Source: a virus
Reading direction: 5' to 3' (one strand)
Length of the DNA: 43,552 nucleotides
Virus record (IMG/VR): IMGVR_UViG_3300042527_000442
Location: 1-43,552 of that record
Within the stretch, counting starts at the first letter, position 1; every line of letters starts with the position of its first letter. Of this stretch, positions 20,454 to 29,341 are shown one piece after another. The notes under the pieces were generated by a model. It was not told where the DNA came from. It did no database searches and was given only the letters and a program-made list of their open reading frames with translations. A program made the translations under genes and the position numbers.

Positions 20454-21307
20454 GGCGTAAGCTCAGACGTTGGCGGCGTAAAGTTGGCGGTGTATCGAGC
20501 CACGCCCTTGGTGACGCGAAGATCGTCGACGAATCCATTGAGGGCCAAAGGGTAGCCACTCAGTTGTGTCTGGCCGACGCGAAACGCGCTGCTGAAACTA
20601 TTTGCCTGCGTATATCCAGCACCTACCGCCGTGGTGGTTCCGCTTGCTTCTGTGCCGTTCAGGAAAAGCCGTCGCGTTCCGCCGCTGACAGTTGCGGCGA
20701 TGTGATGCCACTGGGATTGCGCAACAGTGACGGTTGCACGATACAACGTGCCGTTGCTGCTTCCGCCCCATGTGTCAAACGCCAGCCCGGTCCCTGTCGT
20801 GCTGCTGCTGCCCATGATATTCAACGCATATCCGGTAATTGGAGCGACTGCGTTCCATGTGTTTACGATGTTTGCGGTCCGACTGCCGTCTGTGTCGGCC
20901 GTCGAGTTTGCGGAGATATAGACCCACGCCTCGATCGTTAGGTCGCCGCTGCCAAAATCAAAGTCGGCATTGTTTGCGACGCTCAGGGAATCGCCCGTGC
21001 CATCAAACACAGCAGACGCCCCGCCAAACTTACTTTGGGTTGTGCTGATGGCGGCGTCTCCAGACCTAGTGACCGTCTTTACCGATGCACTGCCATCTGT
21101 AAATGTGGTGCTTCCGTTGGTGCCGTTCATGTTCAGCAACAGGACTACGCTCGAATAGTAGGCGTCTGTTCCGGCACGCGGCCACGTCCCTGCCCGCCGC
21201 ATGGCTTCCGCCTCGCGCACAGTCCACACGCCGCTCGCCGCAGAGTTGAGTGCCGACGCCGCAGGGTCGCGGTTAAATCCGATGTAACCGGCGCGCGGGC
21301 GGCTCAT
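20450..21307 (-). CDS. LamG-like (concanavalin-fold) tail fibre or receptor-binding protein
   Basis: A 285-residue protein. After an N-terminal segment with A-G-Y-I-G-F-N, residues about 55-285 fit the LamG/pentraxin jelly-roll seen in phage fibres: V-V-L-L-L-N-M-N-G, F-D-G-T-G-D-S-L-S-V-A-N-N, F-G-S-G-D-L-T-I-E-A-W-V-Y, W-H-H-I-A-A-T-V-S-G-G-T-R-R-L-F-L-N-G and V-D-D-L-R-V-T-K-G-V-A-R-Y near the end. Such domains bind carbohydrate on the host surface. The ATG at 21305-21307 overlaps the upstream stop as ATGA. Confidence 0.85.
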   Translation of the reverse strand: MSRPRAGYIGFNRDPAASALNSAASGVWTVREAEAMRRAGTWPRAGTDAYYSSVVLLLNMNGTNGSTTFTDGSASVKTVTRSGDAAISTTQSKFGGASAVFDGTGDSLSVANNADFDFGSGDLTIEAWVYISANSTADTDGSRTANIVNTWNAVAPITGYALNIMGSSSTTGTGLAFDTWGGSSNGTLYRATVTVAQSQWHHIAATVSGGTRRLFLNGTEASGTTTAVGAGYTQANSFSSAFRVGQTQLSGYPLALNGFVDDLRVTKGVARYTANFTPPTSELTP

Positions 21308-21498
21308 TCTTCGACCTCCGGCAGATCGTCGGCCGTGACCGTCGAGGCGTGCCAGCCCGTCTCCTCGCGAACAGCCTCGTCCTCGAACCATTGAGCCGGG
21401 TCGGTGCGCGTGGAGCCATCGGCCAGACGCACGCGGTGCGGGAGCGCGGCGTGGGCCACGCCGTCGCGATCGCGGTAGCAGGGGTCGCCTATGGTCAC
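21304..21498 (-). CDS. Small fibre-associated protein
   Basis: A 64-residue acidic protein beginning T-I-G-D-P-C-Y-R-D-R-D-G and containing P-A-Q-W-F-E-D-E. It starts at a GTG overlapping the upstream stop as GTGA with GGAAGGAG five bases before. Located between two virion genes and coupled to both, it could be a fibre chaperone or a minor structural subunit. No family recognised. Confidence 0.65.
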   Translation of the reverse strand: MTIGDPCYRDRDGVAHAALPHRVRLADGSTRTDPAQWFEDEAVREETGWHASTVTADDLPEVEE

Positions 21499-21869
21499 GA
21501 CAACTCCTTCCACGACGCGATCACATGAAGATCGTCGGCGGCGGACGCAGTGGCGTAGATCGACTGGGCCTCCATGAGAGAGATTGGATTTTCTTTGCTG
21601 ATGACGATCAGCGTTGCGTCGGCCGGAACGGTTACGGTGTGAGCCAGCTTGGTCGCCGTGCCAGTGTTCGTGGCGCTCGCAAACAGGTCGATCGTGATGT
21701 CTGCCGCGTTGGTGCCGTCCACGTTGGAGACGATGAGCGAGTCGAGTAGATACGCCTTGCCGCTGCTCGCGGCGTTGCTGACTACTTGCGTGGCTGACGT
21801 GCTCGTCAAACGAATGAGGGCATTACCGACGAGGACGCTAGCGGCGGATGCAAGATTCGGATTTGCCAT
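21495..21869 (-). CDS. Beta-rich virion protein
   Basis: A 124-residue Ala/Thr/Ser-rich protein with the pattern seen in many uncharacterised phage structural proteins: V-S-N-V-D-G-T-N-A-A-D-I-T-I-D-L-F, T-V-T-V-P-A-D-A-T-L-I-V-I-S-K-E-N-P-I, Q-S-I-Y-A-T-A-S-A-A-D-D-L-H-V-I-A-S. It predicts a single beta-sandwich. Placed among fibre genes, it is probably a tail-tip or fibre-associated accessory. Confidence 0.75.
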   Translation of the reverse strand: MANPNLASAASVLVGNALIRLTSTSATQVVSNAASSGKAYLLDSLIVSNVDGTNAADITIDLFASATNTGTATKLAHTVTVPADATLIVISKENPISLMEAQSIYATASAADDLHVIASWKELS

Positions 21870-21878
21870 TGCGTTTTC

Positions 21879-23918
21879 CTAAGAGAGAGCGAGCACCAAG
21901 CCGAGGGACGCGCCGCCGCTGCCAGCAGCGCCGGTATTTCCGCGAGGCAGAGAGAAATCCAGCACGACATTGCTCGAAGTGCCGCTATTTGTCACGGTGG
22001 CAGACGAGCCAGCCGCCCCGGTCGTGACAGTCCCGATAGCGATCGTCGCCGGGCCTTGCGGGCCAGTCGGACCCGTGATTGCGGATAGCGCCACAAGGTC
22101 CGTCCAAGTCGATCCGCCGACGTAGCGCCACTGGATATGCGTCGCGGTCGCCTGTAACTCGACGGCCGCGCCGTTTTGACCAGCCGCGCCTGCGGGTATT
22201 GTGAAATTCAGGACGGCCGCACTCGAATCGCCACTATTTGTCACGGCGGCAGACGAGCCCGCCGCACCCGTGGTAGTCGTGCCGACCGTGACACTAGCGG
22301 CAGCGCCGCCTGCGTCGGCGATAGTCGTCGCGAACGGCTCCGAAGAACCGCCCGCAAAGACACTGAGCCAGACGCCCGAGGACGTTGCGTTGAATGGAAC
22401 CGTGTAGGTGGTGGTGCCGCCAGACGATGTGGCATTCGTAGCGCCAACGGCGGCCGTGCTTCCGAATTGCGTGGTGATGACGCGGACGTACGTGCCAGTC
22501 GATGAGTCGCCTATGAATTGGTACGTTTGACCTCGAATCAAACGCAACGTCGAAACGCTGCTGTAGGACGAGTCAGCGGTTGTTTTGATTTCAAAACTGC
22601 CGTCCGCCGCGCTGGAATTGCGAACGGTGTAGACAACCGCAGCGGTGTTGCCCGTGTCCCCCTTGGGCAGCACAAGATTCAGCGTCTGCGACGGGGCCGA
22701 GCCGGTGATGGTTGCTGACGCCGACGCACCGCCCGTCACGGTTCCGATTGAGAGCGTGTTTGCCGGACCGGCTGCGCCAGTGCTGCCAGTTGCGCCCGTG
22801 CTCCCCGTGTCGCCCTTTGGCAAAACCAGCGACAGAGTTTGATTCGGGGCCGCACCCGTGATCGTCGCGGAGGCCGACTCGCCGCTCGTTACAGTTCCAA
22901 TCGAAAGGCTATTCGCCGGACCCGTTGCGCCTTGTGGCCCCGTGATCGAGGTGAGCGTCACAAGGTCGGTCCATGTCGATCCGCCGACGAGTCGCCATTG
23001 CAGATGCGTCGCCGAAGCCTGAAGCTCGATGTTTGCGCCAGTGGCTCCGGTGGCACCCGCGCTGCCCTGCGGTCCCGTGATCGCCGTGAGTGCAACGAGG
23101 TTGTTCCAGGTCGTTCCGCCGACATAGCGCCACTGGAGATGCGTCGCCGACGATTGAAACTCAACGTCAGCCCCGTCAGTGCCTTTGTCGCCTTTTGGCA
23201 GCACGAGGTTCAACGTCTGGCTGGGGGCAGATCCTGTGATCGTGGCGGACGCCGTTGCGCCGCCAGTCACCGTGCCGATGGCGAGGCTATTCGCCGGTCC
23301 CGCTGCGCCGGTCGCTCCGGTGGCACCCGTGCTGCCTTGGGGGCCAGCGATCTCTGAGAGCGCGACGAGGTTCGTCCAGGTGCTGCCACCGACAAGCCGC
23401 CATTGAACGTGAGTCGAGGTCGTCTGGAGCTCGATGTTGCTGCCGTTCGTGCCGTTCGTGCCGTTCGTGCCGTTCGTGCCAGCCGCGCCAGTGCTCCCCT
23501 GTGGTCCCGTGATCGCCGACAGGGCAATGAGGTTCGTCCAAGTCGAGCCGCCCACCAGCCGCCACTGCACATGCGTGGCAGTGGTCTGGAGTTCGACGTT
23601 CGCGCCAGCGGCTCCCGTCGCACCCGTGCTCCCGGTATCGCCACGCGGCAGCACCAGCGAGAGCGTCTGATTGGGTGCCGTCCCGGTCAGCGTCGCGGAG
23701 GCGTTGGATCCCGCCGCTCCGGTTGTGACCGTTCCGATCGCGAGCGTCGTCGCCGGGCCAACGTCGCCCTTCGGCCCGCGATCGCCGACGCTCGTCACGC
23801 TGACATTCGCCGTTCCGCCATTCGTGATCGTTGGCGCTGGCGTGCCGGTAGAGCCCGGCACCGTGACAGTCGTGCTTGTGCCACCCGAGATCGTAACCGT
23901 GACTTCGTTGCCCGCCAT
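21879..23918 (-). CDS. Modular collagen-like tail fibre protein
   Basis: A 679-residue protein. An N-terminal beta-rich head (residues 1-50) is followed by alternating modules joined by collagen-like G-x-x stretches (G-P-Q-G, G-A-T-G, and a run of N-G-T repeats). Module A, about 35 residues ending T-W-T-N-L-V-A-L-S, carries T-H-x-Q-W-R-x-V-G-G-S and occurs five times. Module B, with A-I-G-T-V-T and S-A-T-I-T-G-S-A-P, ending L-V-L-P-K-G-D, occurs about six times. A unique domain near the C-terminal third has Y-T-V-R-N-S-S-A-A-D-G-S-F-E. The trimeric G-x-x segments should form a long shaft. Repeats make it prone to length change by recombination. Confidence 0.85.
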   Translation of the reverse strand: MAGNEVTVTISGGTSTTVTVPGSTGTPAPTITNGGTANVSVTSVGDRGPKGDVGPATTLAIGTVTTGAAGSNASATLTGTAPNQTLSLVLPRGDTGSTGATGAAGANVELQTTATHVQWRLVGGSTWTNLIALSAITGPQGSTGAAGTNGTNGTNGTNGSNIELQTTSTHVQWRLVGGSTWTNLVALSEIAGPQGSTGATGATGAAGPANSLAIGTVTGGATASATITGSAPSQTLNLVLPKGDKGTDGADVEFQSSATHLQWRYVGGTTWNNLVALTAITGPQGSAGATGATGANIELQASATHLQWRLVGGSTWTDLVTLTSITGPQGATGPANSLSIGTVTSGESASATITGAAPNQTLSLVLPKGDTGSTGATGSTGAAGPANTLSIGTVTGGASASATITGSAPSQTLNLVLPKGDTGNTAAVVYTVRNSSAADGSFEIKTTADSSYSSVSTLRLIRGQTYQFIGDSSTGTYVRVITTQFGSTAAVGATNATSSGGTTTYTVPFNATSSGVWLSVFAGGSSEPFATTIADAGGAAASVTVGTTTTGAAGSSAAVTNSGDSSAAVLNFTIPAGAAGQNGAAVELQATATHIQWRYVGGSTWTDLVALSAITGPTGPQGPATIAIGTVTTGAAGSSATVTNSGTSSNVVLDFSLPRGNTGAAGSGGASLGLVLALS

Positions 23919-23929
23919 CTGCTGCTACC

Positions 23930-24286
23930 TCACGGGTTCGATGCAGTGACGTTGCCGCTCAACACCGTGCGAGTCACACCGCCTGGCGAGACCCAGCGGA
24001 GGAACCAGCGGCTCGACCCGGTGGGCGAGATCGCAAGCGTCTGCGTCTCGGTCATGCTGATCTGAACGGTGCTCGAAGTGACGTTGTTCACAGTCGCCAT
24101 CGTGACTGTAACGGCAGGGACAGCGACAGGCGTGTCTGTCGCAGCCGCCCCGAATCCGCTGTAGACCGCAGCCGTGACGGTGAAGCCAGTGAGGTTCGTG
24201 GCGGCAAAGACGGCCGAGAAAGTCACCTCATCCCCGCGCACGATGCGGAGGTCGAGATCACCTGGAATCTGCGAGAAAACAGCCAT
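23930..24286 (-). CDS. Fibre-attachment or baseplate-like protein (BppU-N type)
   Basis: A 118-residue beta-rich protein: D-L-D-L-R-I-V-R-G-D-E-V-T-F-S-A-V-F, then L-T-G-F-T-V-T-A-A-V-Y, and a C-terminal S-S-R-W-F-L-R-W-V-S-P-G-G-V-T-R-T-V-L-S-G. The opening I-x-x-G-D-x-x-x-F and L-T-G-x-x-x-x-A-x-x are typical of N-terminal domains of upper baseplate and fibre adaptor proteins. It is immediately upstream of the collagen-like fibre gene, fitting an attachment role. Confidence 0.7.
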   Translation of the reverse strand: MAVFSQIPGDLDLRIVRGDEVTFSAVFAATNLTGFTVTAAVYSGFGAAATDTPVAVPAVTVTMATVNNVTSSTVQISMTETQTLAISPTGSSRWFLRWVSPGGVTRTVLSGNVTASNP

Positions 24287-24309
24287 CGGCAGCCCTTCGG
24301 GGTGTGCCG

Positions 24310-24518
24310 CTATCCTACGGGCGGGGGCGAATCAGCCGGAGGGGGTGGCGTGCCGATCCCGACCATCCGCCCGAGCTCATTGAGCCGCTCCTGTCGCTTG
24401 TCGCAGCCGAGTCCTTCACGCCGATCGCATTGGCGGCGGCCTGCGCTCGATCCTTCGTGATGCCGACGCTGGCAAACGCCAAAACGACAACGACACCTAG
24501 CCCTTTTGGAGCTTCCAA
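24310..24518 (-). pseudogene. Frame-disrupted small membrane protein gene
   Basis: One minus-strand frame, opening at TTG 24516-24518, gives a hydrophobic start (G-V-V-V-V-L-A-F-A-S-V-G-I) and helical K-D-R-A-Q-A-A-A-N-A-I-G-V-K, then becomes Ser/Arg-rich and unconvincing. The -1 frame then reads D-K-R-Q-E-R-L-N-E-L-G-R-M-V-G-I-G-T-P-P-P-P, a protein-like tail that ends at 24310 but has no start codon. The best reading is one gene of about 65 residues broken by a frameshift, or one that needs recoding. The upstream gene ends at an A-AAG-GGC heptamer that could slip into the first frame. Confidence 0.4.
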
Positions 24519-27500
24519 TAGGAAATCGCCGGCCCGCCAGTGGCTTTTATGAGCACTTCGCCACCGGCCGCCAGCGTCTCCTCCTGCTCATTAGACAGCA
24601 CCAGCGTATCGCTTACGTCGGCGAGGAATTGATGGTTGACGGTCGTGCTGCCAACTTCCTCGCCCTCATTAAAACTTGCCCATTCCGTTATCGTTGGCGG
24701 ATTATCCGCCGCAACTTCTGCCAGCGAAAGATTGTCGCATTTGTTGCCACTAGAAGAAAAAGTCCCTGTGTTGCTGTAATACTTTCCAGCCAGCCTTACG
24801 TCTCTGTAATCAACTTTGGCATTGATTGTCATGCGAAACGAAATTGCCAGACACAACTCGCCAAGCGTTGTCGTCTTGAGCGCAGGGAATGTTTTGTGAT
24901 TGCGGTACGCAGATATAACGGCCTGCGCGCCCTTTTGTGTCAGCGCCCCTGTCAATGACCGAACAATGCCGCTTGAAAATCCTCGCACCCTCGAATACAC
25001 GCCCTGCGGTCCAAGGGTAATCGAATACAACGGCTCCGACCATCCGGCGCAAAAACCATCCGGCTTCCGGGACCGCGATTCCCGCAGCGGCAACTCTGCC
25101 TCACGCGATTGATCGATGCACGCCCACACGTTTTGGCACAATTCCATTCCGTCCAGCGTTTCCCCAAACGTGTACGGCTCGCTGCTCTTTGCCATCAAAA
25201 GCATGGCAACGCCGTTGCCTTGTTCATTAAAAATAGAATCCGTGTCTTGGTTCACACAGAAATCAATGTCTCCGCTGTAGGAGATGTTTTGGTTCGTCAG
25301 GACAAGTTTTTCGTTTGATAGATTCGCCGGCTGGCCGTTTTCGCCTATCGCGACAAGCGAAAGTTTGATGGCTCCGATGTCGCCGTCGCACCTAATCGCG
25401 GATGCGTGTTTTTGCGCGACCCTTGGCGACGCGCACGCCGAGACATTTGCGGGCGGGCAAGGGTCGATTGTGGTTGTGAGCCCGAAATAAGAGCAGTCGA
25501 CAGGCGGGCTCGTCAGGGCCGGAACCGAAGGCGTGTAGCCTTCATGGTTCACAAGCGGCGAGTATTCGCCGATGGCTAACCCGTGGTCGAGAAAAAATCC
25601 GCCTGTTATCCCAATGGAAGATTTGTTTTTCTCGGTGTCCAGCGAATCGGACGAGTGTACGCTCACGATGCGGCCGATCTGATATGGCCCCGCGATTGAA
25701 CTTGTGTCGATCGCTCGCGGATAGCCGTTCATGTCGGCCATAAGCCAGCCGACGCGGGAGACAAGGCGGCACGGCTCGGGGGCATACGGGTAGCCCAGTG
25801 AGTCAATCGGCGGGTCGTTTGCGCCGAGCTCGACGTACCCAAGCGGGCCAGTAGAAACGCCAATCGCACGGCCGTAGGAAAAACGCACGTCGCCACCGTT
25901 GGAATTCGGGTGAACGTAGACGGTTTTCGTTTTCCCGACCGTCGGAAATTCAGCGCGGCTCGCAAACCTCATTACGGGAATGTCATCGTTTGTGAAAACA
26001 ACGCCGCCTGGGTTGTATGTCAGCAACCAAAACGACCGCGAGGTCTGCTGACCTGTCGGGATCGTCACGCGAAATAACTGCCCACTGTCGTCCAGCGGCG
26101 CGACCGCGCATCCCTGCACTGGCTGCCCGTCCTTTGTCAGCGTTAGCTGTGACGCCGCGACCTGGCTGACGTTCACCTTGCGATCAAACGTCAGTAGCAG
26201 CGACGCAACCGGCTCCGACGCCAGCCGTGGCCTGAAATACTCGCGCGTCTGCAAGCCGGGGTCTTCGAGTTTTGGCGTTGCGCCGAGGTGGTCGTCTGCT
26301 GGCTTTTGGTGAGCGGTCCACTGCACAGTCGGAGCCGATGCAGGGTGATTCCCGCCAATATCACTATGATCGGTCCTGCGAAACAGGCGCAGCGTGTAGG
26401 TGCCGCTGGCTTCGTAAACCGTCGCTCCGGTCGTTGATGAAAACGCCAGCGGCCCCATTGGCCTAGTGATTGGGCTTGATGGGTCTTCGTCAACGGTAGC
26501 TTGCCATTCCGAAAGGTTAGTGAGCGGCTCGGTGGAAAGCATCCGTCCGACAGGGAAAACTGCCGGCGTGCCCTGCCAATAAACGTCGTCCGGTGGCGTA
26601 AAGCCGATCACCGGCGGGACGCTATCGACAACGGAACTTGAGAAGTCTTTGAGCATCCGAGGCCCGTTTCGCCTTGTATTCGGATACGGCTGCGTCCACG
26701 CCGGAATGGAGCGGTCGTCTGCTTCTGTCACCGTCAGGTAAACGCCGTCCTGCGCGCGGGCCTGGCTCATCTGCTGGCTTGTCGGGTTGTTTGCCGAAAA
26801 CACCTGCTCGCCGTTTCGGTAGATCGTGACCGTGCGGTGAACTGGCGCGACAATGCCGGGCAACATACTGCCGCGATCGGCTGACGCAGTAAAAAACCCT
26901 TGCGTTGGCAGGCTTTCTCCGTTCGGCTGCGCAAGGCACTCAATCGCAGTACGCAGCGGAAGCGGGTTTACGGACGGCCTCGCCGTCAAGACCAGCCGCT
27001 CGTCTGAGCCGAGAGAGAGCGACAGCTTTAAGTCATAGCCGACCAGTATGGGCGGGGAAGTCCCTTGCCACGCAGGCTGCGGCTCACTCACCGTCCATCC
27101 GTAGCCGCCGTCAAATAGCTCATAAAGAGACAGCGTTTCAGAAAAAAGAACTAATGACCCAATGCCTTCAAGTGACCTGCTTTTAAATGCGGAGAGCGGC
27201 GTTCCTTGGTGCGCTGGAAAGGACGCGCCAGCAACTTCAGGAAGGTCAAAAAAAGCACTTACCAGAAATGGCTCCGCGACTCCACTGTATCCACTAAACG
27301 GGCCTTTGTAATCGAACTGCTGCGAAACGGCGGCTTGGATATTGACTTGATATAGGGATCTGTAAAAAGGAGTTCCGTACCAATACCTGCTTTCACGCCA
27401 GCCATACACGAATCTCCCCGGCTCTAGAGACCCTTGCCACGATGTAAACGATTTGAAGGTTTGGCCTGCTTGATAGCCGATCACCCACACGTCGGCGGCA

Positions 27501-27883
27501 TTTTGCGGAATCGCTCGCTCAACCAACTCTGCCGTAAAAGTTGCTTCTGTATTGTCGTAGAGCGACACGCTCGCCGTTGCCTGCAACTCGGAATTTTGCG
27601 GTGGATTGCCGGACTGATAAACGTAAGCCGCGCCCCTGCGCAGCAGAGGAACATAGCCCCCAACGATACTGACTTGAGACGCGCCAAGGTCTAGCTTGGA
27701 CTTTCCGCCAACTAGCCTGCCGCCAATAAACTGCCACCCTCCATCGACGACCGTTACCTCAGTCGGTGACGATGTTGGGTAGTCGACGAACTTGCCTGTC
27801 GTGTTCAAGTTCGGGACAAAGCCAGCGTCGAGAATACGAAGCTGAGAGCACCCGCAGCAGTTGCAATGTGGTTCGTGCGCCAT
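24497..27883 (-). CDS. Large tail protein with a Cys-rich N terminus
   Basis: A 1128-residue protein downstream of the distal tail genes. The N terminus has a compact C-N-C-C-G-C cluster (C7, C9, C10, C12), which may bind metal. The body is beta-rich with many Gly/Pro/Ser turns; about residues 500-560 contain S-G-T-Y-T-L-R-L-F-R-R-T, followed by V-A-S-L-L-L-T-F-D-R-K-V-N-V-S-Q-V, an Ig-like or Big-type pattern. Further cysteines are scattered in the C-terminal half. Position and length suit a tail tip, central fibre or receptor-binding protein. The ATG at 27881-27883 directly follows the upstream stop. No enzymatic motif was found. It ends at a possible slippery heptamer. Confidence 0.7.
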   Translation of the reverse strand: MAHEPHCNCCGCSQLRILDAGFVPNLNTTGKFVDYPTSSPTEVTVVDGGWQFIGGRLVGGKSKLDLGASQVSIVGGYVPLLRRGAAYVYQSGNPPQNSELQATASVSLYDNTEATFTAELVERAIPQNAADVWVIGYQAGQTFKSFTSWQGSLEPGRFVYGWRESRYWYGTPFYRSLYQVNIQAAVSQQFDYKGPFSGYSGVAEPFLVSAFFDLPEVAGASFPAHQGTPLSAFKSRSLEGIGSLVLFSETLSLYELFDGGYGWTVSEPQPAWQGTSPPILVGYDLKLSLSLGSDERLVLTARPSVNPLPLRTAIECLAQPNGESLPTQGFFTASADRGSMLPGIVAPVHRTVTIYRNGEQVFSANNPTSQQMSQARAQDGVYLTVTEADDRSIPAWTQPYPNTRRNGPRMLKDFSSSVVDSVPPVIGFTPPDDVYWQGTPAVFPVGRMLSTEPLTNLSEWQATVDEDPSSPITRPMGPLAFSSTTGATVYEASGTYTLRLFRRTDHSDIGGNHPASAPTVQWTAHQKPADDHLGATPKLEDPGLQTREYFRPRLASEPVASLLLTFDRKVNVSQVAASQLTLTKDGQPVQGCAVAPLDDSGQLFRVTIPTGQQTSRSFWLLTYNPGGVVFTNDDIPVMRFASRAEFPTVGKTKTVYVHPNSNGGDVRFSYGRAIGVSTGPLGYVELGANDPPIDSLGYPYAPEPCRLVSRVGWLMADMNGYPRAIDTSSIAGPYQIGRIVSVHSSDSLDTEKNKSSIGITGGFFLDHGLAIGEYSPLVNHEGYTPSVPALTSPPVDCSYFGLTTTIDPCPPANVSACASPRVAQKHASAIRCDGDIGAIKLSLVAIGENGQPANLSNEKLVLTNQNISYSGDIDFCVNQDTDSIFNEQGNGVAMLLMAKSSEPYTFGETLDGMELCQNVWACIDQSREAELPLRESRSRKPDGFCAGWSEPLYSITLGPQGVYSRVRGFSSGIVRSLTGALTQKGAQAVISAYRNHKTFPALKTTTLGELCLAISFRMTINAKVDYRDVRLAGKYYSNTGTFSSSGNKCDNLSLAEVAADNPPTITEWASFNEGEEVGSTTVNHQFLADVSDTLVLSNEQEETLAAGGEVLIKATGGPAISYWKLQKG
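24500..24506 (-). promoter_or_regulatory. Possible -1 slippery heptamer A-AAG-GGC
   Basis: In the reading frame of the 1128-residue gene, the final codons are CAA AAG GGC TAG, giving the canonical X-XXY-YYZ pattern A-AAG-GGC just before the stop. A -1 slip would extend the protein with a hydrophobic segment from the overlapping frame. No downstream structure was assessed, and heptamers can occur by chance. Confidence 0.35.
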
Positions 27884-27884
27884 G

Positions 27885-28448
27885 CTAGACCATTGCGGCG
27901 GCGAACTTGTCGTTGCCCTGGCCTTCGGTCCAGAGCAGGCGAATCGGGCCACACTCGGCTGAGATAAGTTGCGTCACGTCGCCGTTTCGCCCGCGTGCGT
28001 AGCCATGAGTCGTGCTGAGAACTTTTACCTTGCAGGCAAAACGGCCGCCCATCGCCATTCGGCCAATGCCGCCAGCGGGAATCGGCTCCATCGCAACCGC
28101 CACGGGCTGCGATCCGCCAGCGGGGGTGCCGCCGGTCAACACCATCTGCGTTGCGAATTGCTTGGCGCGCGAATCGGCCTCGCCGTTGCCGGTCAGGCTG
28201 CCATTAGCAGGAGAAATCTCTGTGCCAGAAATCGCCAGCACACCGAGCCACGGCACGGCAAGTCCGCTCGTGTTCTTGACGAGAACGATATTCGACGCCG
28301 CCTCTGCCCCGGTCGGCCCGCCACCCGTCATCCCAGTGCCAGCACCGAGCACGCGATCCGCTGCATCCTGTGCGCGGTTCCACGCTTTCGCAGAGATCGC
28401 CCCGGCGAGCTTCTGCCCAGCCTCGATGCGTCCGTCGTTGCGGGCCAT
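27885..28448 (-). CDS. Virion-associated protein of unknown function
   Basis: A 187-residue Gly/Ala-rich protein with an N-terminal K-A-W-N-R-A-Q-D-A-A-D-R-V-L-G segment, then V-P-W-L-G-V-L-A-I-S-G and a C-terminal C-G-P-I-R-L-L-W. Similar proteins follow distal tail genes in many phages and carry one or two beta domains. Its start codon overlaps the upstream stop as TAATG. Likely a tail tip component, by location. Confidence 0.68.
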   Translation of the reverse strand: MARNDGRIEAGQKLAGAISAKAWNRAQDAADRVLGAGTGMTGGGPTGAEAASNIVLVKNTSGLAVPWLGVLAISGTEISPANGSLTGNGEADSRAKQFATQMVLTGGTPAGGSQPVAVAMEPIPAGGIGRMAMGGRFACKVKVLSTTHGYARGRNGDVTQLISAECGPIRLLWTEGQGNDKFAAAMV

Positions 28449-29341
28449 TAGGAAGTCCCGATGCCGAGGCCCGAGAAGTCGCCCTCACGGTAGACCGTGT
28501 TGACGTAAACGTATTTCGGTTTCTTTACTAAGTCGCTGCCGCTCACCGAACTCTCATAGCGGACCCAGAGGTATTCGTGACCCTTCTTCTCGACGCCAGT
28601 GATTGAGCCGATCGTCTGGCCGGTGATGTTCTTGGAGGCCACGAACTTGAACGACAGCGTCCACGGGCCGTCGCCCTTCTGCTCGTCCCACTCCTGCGAG
28701 CCGCTCGCGCCTAGGAAGAGCACCTCGCCAGCGTCAAACGTCCTGAATGCCGAGCCGTTGGTCGTGCCGGTCAGGGCCGCCACGCTCTTGATATAGGCAC
28801 TGGTGACGTAGGTGCTCTTAACGTCATAGGTTTCAGTCCACGCCAGGGCGGGAACGACGATGTCGACGCCCTGCACGCCGTTGTCATCGACGCCGATTGC
28901 GGAGTCCATGCTCGGGGCGGTTGAAGGAAAACGCCGCTCCGTTCCGCTTCGCGTGGTCGTGCTTCCGTTCGACGTGATCTTTCCGCCGTCCGCCTGCGTG
29001 ATGTGGGACGTGCCGCCGCTTGTGTCAAACGACCGCGAACGTCGCAGCGGGTCCGGCTCCTGAGCGTCAGCACCAACCTTCTCGTATTGGATCTCGACGC
29101 GCCAAGCATCATCGCCGAGGTAGTCGACGCTGTACGACTCGGCCCGCAGTTGTACGTCGGCACCTGGGTACTGCCAATATTGAAGCAGCCCGCTGATCCG
29201 CTGATTGCATTCCGAGTGCAGCGCCACGTCGTCTATGTGGCCGAAGACCTTATACGACCGCGTCATCGTGGACGTGGCCTTCTTGCCGAGACGGTAGATC
29301 GTCGCAGAGCGGCTGGCGTTATCTTCGACCCACGTTGCCAT
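28448..29341 (-). CDS. Distal tail-like protein
   Basis: A 297-residue beta-rich protein immediately downstream of the tape measure, the usual place of the distal tail (Dit) protein. Visible features are S-Y-K-V-F-G-H-I-D-D at residues 29-38, an R-V-E-I-Q-Y-E-K strand, a Ser/Thr/Arg-rich central loop (about 100-145) and W-T-L-S-F-K-F-V-A-S-K-N-I in the C-terminal half. There is no strong motif, so Dit is a positional call. Coupled to the tape measure by TAATG. Confidence 0.6.
   Translation of the reverse strand: MATWVEDNASRSATIYRLGKKATSTMTRSYKVFGHIDDVALHSECNQRISGLLQYWQYPGADVQLRAESYSVDYLGDDAWRVEIQYEKVGADAQEPDPLRRSRSFDTSGGTSHITQADGGKITSNGSTTTRSGTERRFPSTAPSMDSAIGVDDNGVQGVDIVVPALAWTETYDVKSTYVTSAYIKSVAALTGTTNGSAFRTFDAGEVLFLGASGSQEWDEQKGDGPWTLSFKFVASKNITGQTIGSITGVEKKGHEYLWVRYESSVSGSDLVKKPKYVYVNTVYREGDFSGLGIGTS

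Noticed and set aside
20191-20559. 122-codon frame across the LamG fibre end
   Set aside because: Only its last 55 residues look like protein, and a GTGA-coupled start exists at 20358.
23440-23490. Tandem TGCCGTTCG-type repeats resembling a CRISPR or satellite
   Set aside because: They encode N-G-T repeats of the fibre shaft, with no spacers and no cas genes.
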